The position numbers were made by a program, and so were the translations under genes. From the NCBI GenBank assembly GCA_017591395.1, contig WEDG01000445.1, positions 62,001 to 126,000 on the forward strand: a stretch of 64,000 nucleotides of DNA, written 5' to 3'. The notes below the pieces were generated by a model, which made no database searches, was not told the origin of the DNA, and worked only from the letters and a program-made list of their open reading frames with translations. This DNA comes from Schistocephalus solidus. Its lineage: Eukaryota; Platyhelminthes; Cestoda; Diphyllobothriidea; Diphyllobothriidae. Positions 49,301 to 60,989 of this stretch are shown here, in pieces; position 1 is the stretch's first letter, and each line of letters starts with the position of its first letter.

Positions 49301-52300
49301 TTTATGTCGTTTGGCATTTTCATGTTTTTCGCATACCAGTTCATAACACAGAACATATGGAGCTATTTGAAAAACGTAAACTGTCTATTTATGTAGGTTT
49401 ATGTAAATATATCAGCTGATATGAAAAGCAAACAGTACTAGAATTTTTGAAAATTAATTATACCATATCGAAATTGTTTTCCGTAAAGGAACGTTAATAA
49501 CGGCCTTGAAGGAATTTTATAAATTGCACTCTTTTTCCTGGTATTCGAACAATTAGAGCTGAATAAGTACTAATCTTACTTGATGGCGTTGCTGCTCTTT
49601 AAATACAGAAAATTATTGTTTAAAAGACGTAATCAGAAACTGCTTCTAAGAAATTATTTCCCGCCGAATAGTCTGTCTCCGCAAAAACGTCTTTTTATCC
49701 ACGAATGAGTCTTATTTACAACTAAAATAATCTACAAGCCCATTTAAGGATTTGTGGCGTTTAGCAACATTTGTAAACAAATACAAGAACGGAGACAGTG
49801 CCAAGACTTAGTTAAGTAATCCTGCGCATAATAAGGCAAGGATAAGTTACAAAAACTTTATGAATTCGAATATAGACAAATACGTCTACAATTTGGACAC
49901 AACGCTATGAAAAGAATAGCAATAAAATTCAGCAAATCAAATTATTTAGAAATAATGATTGCAGTTTTTAACAAATAGCTACCAACTTACTTGAAATAAG
50001 CCTTCGATGTGTTCAAAAAGTTCTTTTTATGTGTATGCGCATTAAGTTAAACGCGGTTGTAGGACAGTAAATTTGGACCTTTAGATGCCGAACGAGGAAG
50101 GGTCTTAAATTCATTTGAATACATGGTCTGTTAACTTTTTCACGCAAAGGAAGTTAATGAGAAAATAGGGAAATGAGGTATTTTTACGTGTGTTGAGGGT
50201 GACCTTTACCTATAAGAGCCACTACACTTGCAATTCAAAACACTCTATTCACTAGCTGCTATTGCAAGCTGCTATTAAAGAAAGGTTTTCTAACCAAATA
50301 GCCTGCTTTCGCAAATCAAAACGTATTCATATCCTATATTAAGACTAGAAAAAGACTTGAGTAACTCTTTTAATGTCACCACACATGAACTACCAAATTA
50401 TGTCTCCCTGCTGACTTCTTTAAAACCTACAATCAAGTGAAACGTAACCGATAGATTTATAGAAAAAAAATTCGAGTAGGATTGTGCGAGCAGACAGTAT
50501 CACGAGAACGCGTGCACTCCAAGCAGTCGCTTTGAGAAATGAAGTGCGAACCCAACTCCTTTATAATGTCCGAGCACCTGACAGAGTAAACATTATTTTG
50601 TACTCCCGTAGGATCGTAAAACTGGCAACGTAAGTTGTTAACTACATGCCAAATTACTTGATGGTACAGATATTTTCAGGGTAGTCTACTTTCAGGATAG
50701 GACGTGCAAGAAAGTCGAAACCTAAGATTCTTACTCAAAAGAGACGTCCAATTAAAACTTGAAGACTCTTCAGCAGGAAAAACTCTCTTATAAATACACC
50801 AATAGAAAAATAATTTCATCCCAAATGTTAATTCTATTTTTGATAAGTTCCTCAAAAGAAAATCTATCAATGTCTGCTAAGCAACAGATAGTAAAAGTAC
50901 TGAAAGTATCGGAAAAGTCCTGCATGGGTATTGAATAATGTTTTAAAAAAGAAGGAAAGGTGGCGCTGTTTAGGTGGAACCAGAAGTCCAATTGAGAAAC
51001 CGTCAGATGAAAAAATCAATTTAAAACGTAATCAAATCGTTTTAAATCTCATGGTTGTATATCTTCCCGAAAGCATAGCTAAGACAGTTTGGTATGCGCA
51101 CAGTCAATTAGTTGCTGTACTTGCAATCGCGGAGAACAGAAATTCTGAAATATAAATAATTCTATAAAGCTTAATGGATTTGGAAACGCTTTATTGATCG
51201 AAAATTTAAAGAATTATTCATGATTGTGTATTTTTCCCCAATGCTTATATTGTCATTTAAACTTCAATTTCTTTCTTTTTTATTTATTATTTTTTTATTG
51301 TCCCTTTGCAGATAATTATTATCATGTCTGCCAAAGTACAAATGTCATTTTCTTTTATCTGCACATAATGAAATAACCGGATGCTCAGGTTTCAATCTCT
51401 GATGAAGAGAGAATGTTACTCAGAGAGGAATTCAAAAAAGCGATTGATAAATTTTAAGATCGCTACAATCCAAACATCTTTTTTAAAGTTGTAGCATTAC
51501 AAAGAATGTGTTTGTGCTTGATATATTATTTATTTTTCACGCGTGTGTACATGCGCAACAAATGTTCATTTTGAAGCAAAAAAACATGGTAACAGCCAAT
51601 TCGGTAAATAGAGGTTCGAGCTTATACGGTCTTGAGACAATAAATAATGGGTGATGCAGCCGAATAAAATAAAAAGAATTAATTGTAAAATGCTATGCTT
51701 GTATTTATACTTCCGTAGATAAACTAAGCGACTCAAACAAAACAGCAAGTGTTACCCTCTCGTCAAAATTCGAAAGTTATTTTTCTCCTGCGCAAGCTTT
51801 TTTGCCGTTCCTATAAGAAACGTCCAAAATGCATGAATTCTAGCTGTCAAACAATTTTGAGCAATGCTATAAAACTTAATGATATTTTTATGCTTGAATC
51901 TATACTCAGTAAACGAAACAAAGTGACCTCGTCAACATCCTCTTATCAATTTAAGAATTTCCTCGTGTAGCTACTGTGATTCGCTTCGGGCGTCAAACGC
52001 CCAAGGTATTGTGGGATATTGGCAAAACTGAGAATGATTGGTCAACCACTGGAAACATTGACGTAGTTAATATGGTGTTTTTATAATTCGAATATATAAA
52101 ATAAACGGCGATATGGTTTGTAAAATACGTAATAAAAACACCTTTAATGTTAATTTTCGCATCTTGCAAAATACAAACAAGCAACATATATGAATATTTC
52201 GGTAAATATGCATTTGTGATTTCACCAAATGTCAGTGCTATTTACGCGATGAAAGCCGGACAAAAACTGTTGGGCTGAAACCAGCATTATAAGCTCTTTT

Positions 52301-52819
52301 TACAATTAACGAAAGTACACTGCGATAAATAATAAAATATTTGCAGAATGGGTAAGAAATGTGGTCGAAAATCTAGGGTGTGTTAAGGAAATCAGACTTT
52401 CCGATGGATAGTTTGCGTCTGACACAAGAAAAAGCAGCTTACCAATCTCATCCGTTGCTCCAAGAAAATGTCGTGTAGTTGAAGAAATTTAATGAGTTAA
52501 TGTTGAAGAATATCTTCTTTATTTCATTGAATTTAAACCTAGAAATTACGGTTTTTCCACCCTTGAACATTTATTTAAAAAGTATATGATGTCAAAAGTT
52601 TTTGTGATTTCTGCCAACTTTAAGACCAGCAATCATTGTAGGATCTTGATTCTATTAGGCAGACTTGAGCCATAGGTGCAGAGGTCTGTTTTATTTTATT
52701 GGGTATCGGAAATGAACCCAAGTGGATCACTAAAAACGCCAACCTAGGCACGTTTAAACGCAGGCTTCTGATGCACGGTTTTTGCCCAAAACACAGGAAT
52801 CGCACGCATTGAAAAACTA
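46400..52819. other. Putative GPCR intron or intergenic DNA, no exon seen
   Basis: Follows the splice donor of the GPCR exon. I looked for a CWxP-type TM6 or NPxIY-type TM7 and saw none. All open frames here are short and AT-rich. The interval could be one long intron. Confidence 0.35.
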
Positions 52820-52828
52820 CTATTGGGG
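52820..52828. repeat. Left copy of 9-bp target duplication
   Basis: CTATTGGGG, identical to 53184-53192, immediately outside the inverted repeats. Confidence 0.7.
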
Positions 52829-53183
52829 CTATGGTTAGGATGCCTTGTATAGCCACCTTAACAGGGCACGGGAAAAAGGACTCACCTACAATGCATGCGT
52901 TTTTGCGTTAACCGTCAAGGAAATTATTTTGAGGATTGGAGTGAAGGTAAAGGGCAAGTTTAGGGTAAGGTTTCGGTTTGAGGTAAAGGTGAGAGTTGGG
53001 GTTAGGGTCATAATTAGGCTTAGGGTTAAGAAGGTTAAGACGGTTATTATCGTGTTAACTGTAGGGTTATAAAGGCTAAGAGTAGGGTTAGGGTTCAGAC
53101 AAAAGGACAGAGTAAACGTAGCAGGGCGGGGCGGTACCTACTCTCGTGTCCTGTTAAGGCAGCCATATAAGGCATCTCAACCC
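52829..53183. mobile_element. Short TIR element (MITE) with telomere-like core
   Basis: Inverted repeats at 52838-52870 and 53145-53177 match at 27 of 33 positions (core GATGCCTTRTATRGCY then CCTTAACAGGRCACG) and extend weakly to the element ends. A 9-bp direct repeat flanks the element. About 355 bp with no transposase, so it must be mobilised in trans. The 9-bp duplication and long inverted repeats suggest a Mutator-like origin; other 8-10 bp TSD groups are possible. The middle (52920-53100) is a degenerate GGGTTAG/GGTTAAGG array. Confidence 0.7.
52920..53100 (+). repeat. Degenerate telomere-like (TTAGGG)-type array
   Basis: Many variants of TTAGGG, including GGGTTAGGGT, TAGGGTTAAG and AGAGTAGGGTTAGGGTTC, all with G on the plus strand. 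It lies wholly within the inverted-repeat element rather than at a chromosome end. The Val/Arg-rich open frame read from it is a repeat artefact. Confidence 0.75.
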
Positions 53184-53192
53184 CTATTGGGG
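53184..53192. repeat. Right copy of 9-bp target duplication
   Basis: CTATTGGGG, identical to 52820-52828. Confidence 0.7.
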
Positions 53193-56100
53193 TGAAGTTT
53201 ATGCATAGCCTTCCCCATTTATATTACATTATATCTTGCGAAAAGTATTCAAGTATTTACCAAATGCTGTTCTTAGTTCAGAAGGCCAAACGGTTTTGAA
53301 TTTGACCTGCCATTGCACATATTTTTAAATATTCTAAGCGATTATGTGAACACAATATTAGCAGAATATTATCAATTTCCCCATGCAGTAAGAAAGATAC
53401 TTTTGTAGTTTTTTAAAACATTCACAATGTTCCTAGACTAATTTTATGCCTTGGTAGAATCATTCGTAAACAGCAGAAGCAATGCTATTAAAATCAATGA
53501 TTTTGTTGTCTTGAAATATTCAATAACCTTAATTTTATTAACTCACTGTTACTCTTTAAACGATATAAAGTTATAAATCAGTAAGCAAACAGAAGAGAAT
53601 AAAACGTATCTAACATGCATAGTTATTGTTGACGTTTGATCTTTTCTTGCGACACAGAAGATGCTTATTCAAACGCTGTTATCCTGTTCTAAGACAAAAT
53701 CCGCTCGATTATTCTGCATAGTAGTCAGCATTACAACTCCACTAATCCATAATTGCTAACTGATATAGTCAAAGTACATAACGGTTTCATTCGATACGCT
53801 CAAATAATGCATCTTCTCCCAACTTCTTAGTGTTTTGCTGAAAAATAAAGTTTACCAGGAACTCTAAATCTTGTCAATGTTCATGTTTGTTTTGTTAATT
53901 GACAGTGCTGTACACTCTGCGTTTGTTCGTTCGAACAAATTGTGTCTCCACTGAGCGTAACCGCATTAAAACATAAAGATATCTAAAAAGAATTAACGTT
54001 TGGAACCAGTGTAATTGGGAACTGTTACGTAATGCAGAACTGAACGCACTAAGTTAGGAATAAAAAAGACAGATTATTAATTCAGGAATAGCCTTTTCAA
54101 GTTTACTTCGAAAAATATACATCAAAAGGGATCATGTTTTTATAATTCACGATAATTTTAAGCTGTGAAGTTAACCCATCAAATGCTTTACCAGCTTTAA
54201 CATATACTTTTTTGTACAAAACCACTCAAATACAGGGAACTTTTTCCGACACAAAAAGCACATTTTCTACCTGAGTTCATGGCCAATGATATCAGACCTC
54301 GTCTTTCTTATGAGATAGTTTGTAGTCGTTAAAACCTGCGTATAGAACTTACTAGAAACATGAACTTAAATATCACACATAGGCTTAGCTTAGCACAGGC
54401 ACCTACCTCACAACTTCCATCCGCTATAAGGCACACATGTTTCGCCTGCTTTTTCTTCAGTTGTTTATTCCATGAGGCTGCTATGCTTAACGTTTGGACT
54501 GGGATGCTTTTATTTCTTTAATTTACATTTGTAAAATGGAATAAGTCTGATCGAGTTTCCTTTAATTAATAACCATAGTCCAACTACAACAAGACCTAAT
54601 TTTCAGAACTTAATGCAGCTTTTTTAAAATACAGTTTCCTTGAAAGAAAATAGTTTATCATTTACACACTAAAAATAGTTCTTACCTTTCCTTGTCAGCC
54701 ATTCATGGCACAGCTGGACTAACCAGAGATTCGAATTCCAATTCCAATGATTACATTTAACCACGCCAGCGTTTTTTAGTAGCTAGTTCCTGTTAAAAAT
54801 CACTAAATGAAATCAAATTGCATTCTTTCGATATTTCCGTTAGTAATGATTGGCTTCACATTACTATATGGCAGCAGACGGATTATAAGTCTATACCTAG
54901 AAGGCCAACACTAACGCCGGTAATAAAGGCTTTAAACGGGAGTATGTCTGTCTATTTTTCAATGCACTTCAGCGTGAATCTAATGAATTTGTGTGAAACA
55001 TTGACAAAGATTAAAAGCCATGCCTAATGATGTTGCGCGAAGTCGTCAAAATCTTTGTTTATGTGGAAAATGTCTTAAAACTGACCTTCGGACGTCACTT
55101 AATTATCCACGTTAGAATTAAGGAAATAATATTTTCTGTTTTTTTTCTGTAAGCCCATATTCCAATTTGCATGAAAATCTAAGGATGGACAGTGTGTATA
55201 AAGTGTGGGGGCATTGAATTCAGCCAATCAGAAAATGTACGTTCTGTCATTTAGCCTTATATGGTCAGTCATTGCATGCAAACATGCGTAAAGAAGAAAT
55301 AAAAACCAATATGAAACAGATACATGAGTGTTTGAGCTTGACAGTGTCAAACACTTGAGATTGTTCGAAGTAACAACATCTCAGATTTTCAACTGTTCTA
55401 CTTAAAACCTCAAGAAACCTTCACATCAAGTTACTCCTTTTTTAAAGATAAGATCGTAGAATGTCATTCAAAATACTCTACAGACCTCATAAGGTTTAAG
55501 TAGCACAGTATAAACAAACAAACTATTCTTCTGGCTTTGCATTTTCAGATGTGGGTTTGGGGTAGGCACATCGAGTTTTGCAACGATGCTCAATCTCCAA
55601 TCATCACTGTTTGTCGCCCAACCCTATTTTGATCTCCAAGACACAAATAAGCAATCCTGTTTTTTATTCTAATCATGGAATCCAGTACCAACAGAGGTAA
55701 TATGCCGAAATTTTACTGATGGTACACTGTTGAAGAAAAATAACGTCTTTTTAACTCTTGGCTTTTTTAAACCTGGACATAAGCAAGGCTGGCTGACGTC
55801 CACGGCGAATGATACGTCAGAAATGATTATCTCCTCTCTCCCATATTTGTCAAAATATGTCTTTTGCATAAAAATCATACACTGATCGCACCAATCAGGC
55901 TGCCGGACGGGCTTGTCCCTTAACACCTTAGGGGTATGAAGAAATATGTTTGGTATGTGTTTTGCTAAGATCTTGGCTTATCTAAATTTTCGGAGAGGTA
56001 TTACTAGTTATCGACTGAAAATATAACAAAAATGGTAATCAAAGGTTTCTTTGTCTTCATAAATACTTATCTTTGGGTTTAGATTTTAAGCTAAGCAACT

Positions 56101-57857
56101 ACAAATTGTTTGTAGAATTGCATGTTCTAGGGTACACAAAATTCCTTTTCTATTTCGTATATGTATGTTGTTATATTCATTAGTAATTAGCATTATGGAA
56201 TTCTTCAGCCATTTTCTCATAAGAAACTTTAGATTTAGAAACGGCTACGAGCTCTATGGTTAAAAACATGTGACTTTTTTGGTTTGACTGGCGTTAAGAT
56301 GTATAGAATTACCCGAAACTTTCACATAAACATTTATGTTTAGGAAGAAAATGAAAAAAATGTTTTCTTGTTTTTAAGGTTGCTAACAATGTTCACTAGG
56401 ATATTATGTGTTATAAAGGAGTTCAGCCTTAATTGTCTTTTAATCCAGAAAACTCTTTAACAACTTTGCCGACAGTATTTCGATATGCCGTAGCGTAAAA
56501 CAAAAATATAGGAAGTTGAGCGCTCCTCAGCCGTTCCAGGTAGCTGGCATCTCTTGAAAAAACGGAATGCTAAATATACTAGGACCCAACGTGCAGGTGA
56601 TTCTCGTCACTCACATGATCGTCAAGGGAAGCACTTCGAAAATGGTCTTCGTCGAATCATGATGCAACTACAGTAGATTCCCCAGTTCATGCAATTGTCA
56701 ACCTAAATTCAGAAATTTGCTTTCAAGTCCTTAAACTTACTGCAGTAGGGTTGAAAGATTAATCTACGTGCAGTCTATTTTCAAGTTTTTGCAGTCACGT
56801 CAGAAATTCGGTGTTTAAACGAATTTCTTTTTGCCCGCCAACAGAAAGTATACTCTGTAAAAAAGGCCATTTGATTTTATTTATTTTTCTCCTTTAAATT
56901 CATTATCTTTATAAATTCAAAGTTATTTTATAGAAAAAATTTGCAAAAATATTCTTTCTTTTACTCCTGTAGTAGGAATGTACGTCATCTTCAAACTTGA
57001 TACTGGAAGACAGGGTATCTTTTGGTCTTAAAAGCTTTGTCAATAGCCGTATAATTTTGCATGCTAGGGGGTGGTACACGTTAATTCAAGGTTTCAAAGC
57101 TACATGCTGTATTCTTCCTGTCAAAGGCAAATCACACAGCTCTCGTTAGTTCAAGGAAGGGGTCACATATTCCCTATAACATTTAACAGTTCATGTAGAT
57201 CATGTTGTATAATTTATGGAAAACATTAATAAATTAATTGAAACGATGTGGTAAAAATGAATATTTCATGGTTGTTAAACATTTCATGATTATAAACTTT
57301 TAATACCAAACGATATTCTTTTTCAAGTAAAAACTTTAAAGAAAGTGTAATTAACTACCCAATGCGTACAATAAAAAATATTTTGCGCAAGTTTTTAATT
57401 AAGCAAAAATGTTTAAAGCCATTGAAAACTAATGAGAAAATTGTAAACTAAATAAGTGGACAATTATTACAGAGTATGCGTTCTGCAGGGAGTCAGAAAG
57501 AAACTCCATCGAAAGCCGATATCCAGCAGTGACTGTAATATTGTGAGATTGAACAGCCCGATAATCGATCTTTCAACCCTTTAAGTTGGCTGCATGATAG
57601 TCGATATTTATATCGAATTTATGTTCAAATTTAAGGCACCTTTCCAAATTTATGTTGAATGTTTATGAGCTAGGCAATCTACTGTAAATTATACACTGTT
57701 CCTGCGTACTCATAAACGTACACTCTCATAGTTCACCTATGTAAATACTCTTCAGTGAAAAGTAAGTGGATAGCCTAAAATTTACAAATGCTGATCTGGC
57801 GTCCCCTGAACGTTTAACTCTAATGGGGTCATTCAGGAAAAACCATTCGAGTTTTAG
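53193..57857. other. No convincing gene
   Basis: AT-rich. A minus-strand frame at 55669-55926 (85 aa, with PDWCDQCMIFMQ and a Pro/Lys-rich middle) has mixed composition but no family match. A 9-bp hairpin AGTGTTTGA / TCAAACACT lies at 55327-55335 and 55347-55355. Confidence 0.4.
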
Positions 57858-58070
57858 ATACGACTGTTCGATCCTTGATTCTTACGAGATTCACTGTGCC
57901 CCACAGTATGGGGGTGTAGTGGCGATGATTTGGGCGTGGAATACTTCTAAATGATTGTAGACTTGCGTTGCATCTACCGCACTCTCTTCCCTCACCCACC
58001 TGTAAGCCGTGACAAATAAGATTCAAGATGACTGGAGGTAGGATCGCGTGCAGGTTTCTAGCACCGCATG
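57858..58070 (-). repeat. LINE 3' UTR fragment
   Basis: Matches, with substitutions, the 3' UTR seen at 14340-14500: TTGCGxTGCATCTACCGCACTCTC, then CCCACCTG and AAGATTCAAGATGAC in place of AAGATAGAGTCAAGAAGAC. It is in the minus orientation. Only the UTR is present, as for a strongly 5'-truncated insertion. Confidence 0.6.
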
Positions 58071-58266
58071 AGCCTAAAACTTCAACGCCTACCATATCCA
58101 CCCTTCCAATCATATTCGCAATTAGTCATGGAGTTCACACCAAATAATGTCTTTCGAGCTCTGATCTCGCCAGTATCCGCAGCATCTAGCGCGTGGCCCT
58201 TTAAGTGAAACAATTTCAGACACAGTGTACGTATGCATAATAGTTAAATTCAATTCGCTTACCATG

Positions 58267-58542
58267 TCATGACGGTCTGTTCTTTTGATTACACAGTTCC
58301 CGCACATTGGCGCTAGATTTTACATGCGTTCGCAAGCAGCATGCTTTTGTACAAATGCTTTGGAAATTTGTACATTGCTCACGCCTCTTTTTGCACCCAT
58401 TTCCACAATGACAGTATAATATGGCATTTGTATTGACTGGCCCCTCAGTAGTACAAATAACTGCTTGGCCTCCACCCGAAAGACGAATTACGAAGTGAGC
58501 TTTCACAATTTCAACTGAAAAGGCATTATATCCATATACCAA
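58267..58542 (-). CDS. Short cysteine-rich open frame
   Basis: 91 codons with ICTTEGPVNTNAILYCHC then GNGCKKRREQC and SICTKAC: seven or more cysteines within about 35 residues. The pattern C-x-C-x3-C-x6-C-x7-C-x3-C resembles Cys-rich CxC-like tails found in some transposon proteins and in tesmin-type CXC domains. The match is by pattern only. It may be a remnant of a mobile element. Confidence 0.3.
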   Translation of the reverse strand: MVYGYNAFSVEIVKAHFVIRLSGGGQAVICTTEGPVNTNAILYCHCGNGCKKRREQCTNFQSICTKACCLRTHVKSSANVRELCNQKNRPS

Positions 58543-60156
58543 GTCCTCAGATTAATTTTAATTTCCTTATTTATCCTCTAAAAATATCAGAAAACACGGA
58601 TTTGAAAATGTGAAGTCGGGCTAATGGCTGATCTGATTATTAAATCTAAATAGCACATTAAGTTAAGGCTTAACCATATTTCCCTAGAGTCGCTTAATGC
58701 ACTCAGACTGAAACCTAATAATACCACCTTTTGTCTTAGGCATATTTAAATGTTTCCACAAAAAGGCTTTTCATATAGCAGAATACTCCAATACTTCACA
58801 GTCATCTGATAAGGAAAGTCATGAATTCTTAAAAAAGTATTCCTGAGTAACTTGCCTTTTTCGCCATGTCTTCTTACTCATTTTCCCATTACACTGTCCG
58901 ATTGTTGATACTATTTCATCCAAGAGTTTATCCTGTCATTAACCCAAGAAAAACCACGCAAGTGCGTTAATTTCAAAATAAGATTAATCCTGTACTTTCT
59001 TTGAAAATGAGGCACATATGCTGGCAGAGGGATAACATCTAAGGTAATGACTGAGAAAGACCTTATTCACTATTAAATGAAATTTAATTGCCAGATATTT
59101 TGAATTTAATTGAATTCGGAGACGACGAAAGAAATGAGCAGTGATTAAATAAGAATTTGTGCCGTATATTCTGCAATATCTTCGACCTGGCTGAAATTCT
59201 CAAAAAGTAGTAAAAACGAATTAGGGATTTACACTTACTCGTCCTGTTGCACGTAAACTAGCCAAAACCAAATCTTTCTTATCCCTCACCAGGAATTTTT
59301 CAGGCAAAATAACGGGTCACGTGAGAAAAGTACAGATAAAACCTACTTCCAATAACAATATTGGTGTAGCAAGTGAGCAGTTATCACTACGATCACTTAC
59401 ATCTGTGGCTTAATTGCGAACATAAATCACTCGGAAATATGGCAAAACATCTGCAAGAAATGGTTAAAGCAGTAATTTTCAAAAATGCGTTTGCGTTGCG
59501 CTGCGTTCCTTCGCATATCCTCCTTGCCTAAAGCGAGTTTGGAAAACTGAAGTAAATAACCTCAAGTTGGTGATAAATCTCCTTTCGAAGAAAAATGAAA
59601 TGGAAGACGTATATACTAAAATATACGTAAATCGACCTAACCTGTTTAATCGCCCAAATCCCTGACCAAATACATCGACAATGAGCTCCTGATTAAAAAT
59701 GACCGAAAATAACTGACCAATAAACAAAAAGCTGTTTTTGGAAGTAATACCGGTTAGCTAAAAATTAGAAATGTGAACGTAAACACAAAATCAGGATTGA
59801 TGAAAACTTTTCCATGTAGCCAGACAGGTTGATAAAACAAATTATATAGCGCACGATTCAGAAATATCATAGTGATGCAATTCCAACATCAAAACCATCT
59901 GACATGAAATGCTTCATTACATAAAGCATTCAATTGCCCAAGCTTTCAGCACGGGTTCAAAAACGATACAAATAAGCGATTGAGTTTGGTTATATTGGGA
60001 GTTTTGAAATATCGTCGGCCAAGTTTATAAACGGCTTCAAATTCTCTTTCCGATGTTGACTTGAAGTACTTGGCAGCATTTCATTGTATAAGTTTCTATC
60101 TTTTTGCCTTTCCTGAAGATCTGTGCTTCGATAAAGTCGTTTTGATTCCATATATA
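58543..60156. other. No gene seen
   Basis: AT-rich DNA with short open frames lacking recognisable motifs. Confidence 0.4.
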
Positions 60157-60185
60157 TATATGGCAAAGACGTTATACCGTACTTC
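60157..60185. repeat. 29-bp direct repeat, copy 1
   Basis: TATATGGCAAAGACGTTATA followed by CCGTACTTC. It is preceded by an (AT)n run and differs from 60511-60539 at one base. In minus orientation it could be the 3' end of a retroelement finishing in an AT microsatellite. Confidence 0.75.
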
Positions 60186-60510
60186 CGACATAGATACTAG
60201 CTAAAAGCCCAGACACGTGTTTCGCCGATGTTTCTGCTGCTGTGTGACACAGCAACGAGGGGTTCGGCTCCTGAGTGGGTACCCCAGCGTTCTCTATGCG
60301 GTTTCTGGTATATGGACTCCAGAGAATAATCGAGTTAATAATTTCTGAAATAATTAAGTGCATGACATGAAGTCAGGTGATTCGGACATGACTTTTTAGG
60401 GTCAGATCCGAAATTTCCATGAACATTTGGGTCGAAGACAATCAACCACTGTGGAATAACCACGTAATACCCATTCTACAAACAAGTAGTATTACAAGTA
60501 GTATGAATCT

Positions 60511-60539
60511 TATATGGCAAAGACGTTATACCATACTTC
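60511..60539. repeat. 29-bp direct repeat, copy 2
   Basis: Second copy; it overlaps the 3' end (stop codon) of the minus-strand frame at 60526-60978. Confidence 0.75.
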
Positions 60540-60978
60540 GGGTGGATATATAAGAAGGTTCGTCGGAAAAATCGAGTTGTACTCGTGAAATTTCAAGCAG
60601 GTTACACCGGCCCGTTGTTGGACAAAATGAAAAATGAGAATTTGGATTATCACACCAGAGCGCTTTGTAGGGGGCAGACGGGTAGACGTGCGTTGGAGGG
60701 GTGTCAACAAACGTGTTACGATAAATGTCGGGAGTGAGAAAAGGTGTTAACGACCCGATTTTGGTTCACGCGTCCGTTGGGCGGGGGTAGATACCGCGTC
60801 CGTTGATTTCCACTTGGTCAGACATGAATAAGCTATTGTTGGTTTAAGGTCGACGCGAGTCAGTGAGACGTGCACGTAGACCTTCGTAATGTGTATCAAA
60901 ATCGGCAGGGCGGTTGATGCTGTTTGTTTTGGAGTGCCCAGCTTCGAGGAATTCTCGTGCCTGCTTGGTGTTAGCCAT
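60526..60978 (-). pseudogene. Unrecognised 150-codon frame with two internal stops
   Basis: From ATG at 60978 (context GTTAGCC-like reversed, giving a G after ATG) the minus strand reads MANTKQAREFLEAGHSKTNS, then DFDTHYEGLRARLTD, a TAA, IYPRPTDA, a TGA, then SLTPFLTPDIYRNTF, PSAPYKALWCDNP and CPTTGRCNLLEISRVQLDF to a final TAA at 60526. The composition (Trp, Cys, Tyr, Asp, few low-complexity runs) and one constant phase over 151 codons look like decayed real coding sequence. The Pro/Tyr-rich pattern recalls small ciliary microtubule-associated proteins, but I cannot name a family. Confidence 0.4.
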
Positions 60979-60989
60979 GGCAACCACAT

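Noticed and set aside
54711..54745. B-box-like GATTCGAATTCC.
   Set aside because: The candidate A box is too near and there is no tRNA-like pairing.
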